A DNA stretch of 64,000 bases from the NCBI GenBank assembly GCA_036898135.1, contig CM072513.1:40395528-40459527 (forward strand), in the 5' to 3' direction. How positions within the stretch are numbered: position 1 is the first letter of the stretch; each line of letters opens with the position of its first letter. The notes beneath the pieces are model-generated. The model did no database searches, had not been told where the DNA came from, and was given only the letters and a program-made list of their open reading frames with translations. Position numbers and translations under genes: made by a program. Origin of the DNA: Oncomelania hupensis. Taxonomy: Eukaryota; Mollusca; Gastropoda; Littorinimorpha; Pomatiopsidae. Below are positions 63,821-64,000 of the stretch, piece after piece.

Positions 63821-63994
63821 AAAACCTAGGTCCATATATATGTCCGTTTATGATTACACTTTTACATTGTTAATTACTGGCGACCCATTGCATCTCTTTG
63901 AAGTAAACTTAAAAAATTGGTTGGATGGTGTATCCAAAACTTAGGTCCATATATAATATGTCCGTTTATGATTACACTTTTACATTGTTAATTA
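63821..63994. repeat. Direct repeat with 115-bp period at the right edge
   Basis: The block aaaacctaggtccatatata through ttacattgttaatta (about 57 bp) recurs at 63936 with few changes. It may be the start of a longer tandem array that continues outside the window. Confidence 0.8.
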
Positions 63995-64000
63995 ATTGCG

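Overview
The window looks like nuclear DNA of a protostome invertebrate, most likely a marine mollusc and perhaps a gastropod. Genes have canonical GT-AG introns, intergenic DNA is AT-rich, and roughly half the window is recognisable interspersed repeat: several LINE lineages, an integrase-before-RT Ty3/gypsy element, hAT-like DNA elements, tRNA-headed and 5S/tRNA-headed SINEs, and a dispersed family rich in GACCTTGACCTT. The species assignment is inference; the gene structures below were read directly.

Five host genes are supported. (1) A C19orf47-like SAM-domain gene on the minus strand has its ATG at 9719; six coding exons are visible and the gene runs off the left edge. (2) Head to head with it, 233 bp away, is a four-exon plus-strand gene (9953-28105) for a 139-residue profilin-like protein. 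Its small exons join in frame across a 14.6 kb first intron packed with retroelements. (3) A complete, intron-free EXT2 (heparan sulfate co-polymerase subunit) reading frame starts 94 nt after the profilin-like stop codon, on the same strand. (4) ITPK1 (inositol-tetrakisphosphate 1-kinase) on the minus strand has ten coding exons from 60232 to 46004 and encodes 428 residues. (5) LYSET/TMEM251, a lysosomal enzyme trafficking factor, lies on the plus strand at 62890-63306, divergent from ITPK1. The ITPK1/LYSET order and orientation match what I recall of human chromosome 14q32.

Layout: 1-9.7 kb, the C19orf47-like gene with repeat-filled introns (a LINE carrying a nested hAT-like element and a solo LTR, a MITE, SINEs). 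9.7-28.1 kb, the profilin-like gene; its intron 1 holds LINE-B, LINE-C, an I-like LINE with RNase H, a 5'-truncated Ty3/gypsy element with its 3' LTR, and a CR1/L2-like fragment; intron 2 holds a second copy of LINE-A and a 5S/tRNA SINE; intron 3 holds a solo LTR. 28.2-31.2 kb, EXT2 and its 3' UTR. 31.3-46.0 kb, a gene-free stretch with a (CAAT)n-tailed repeat family, a 42-bp minisatellite, a 3.1 kb hAT-like element containing two further nested elements, and a perfect 26-bp hairpin. 46.0-60.2 kb, ITPK1 with repeat-rich introns. 60.2-64 kb, the divergent intergenic region and LYSET.

The proteins do not form one pathway. EXT2 acts in Golgi heparan sulfate synthesis, LYSET in Golgi mannose-6-phosphate sorting, ITPK1 in cytosolic inositol phosphate metabolism, the profilin-like protein probably in the cytoskeleton, and the SAM protein has no known function. 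Of most interest are the two divergent gene pairs, the tight profilin-like/EXT2 arrangement, and the datable nested insertions with target-site duplications.
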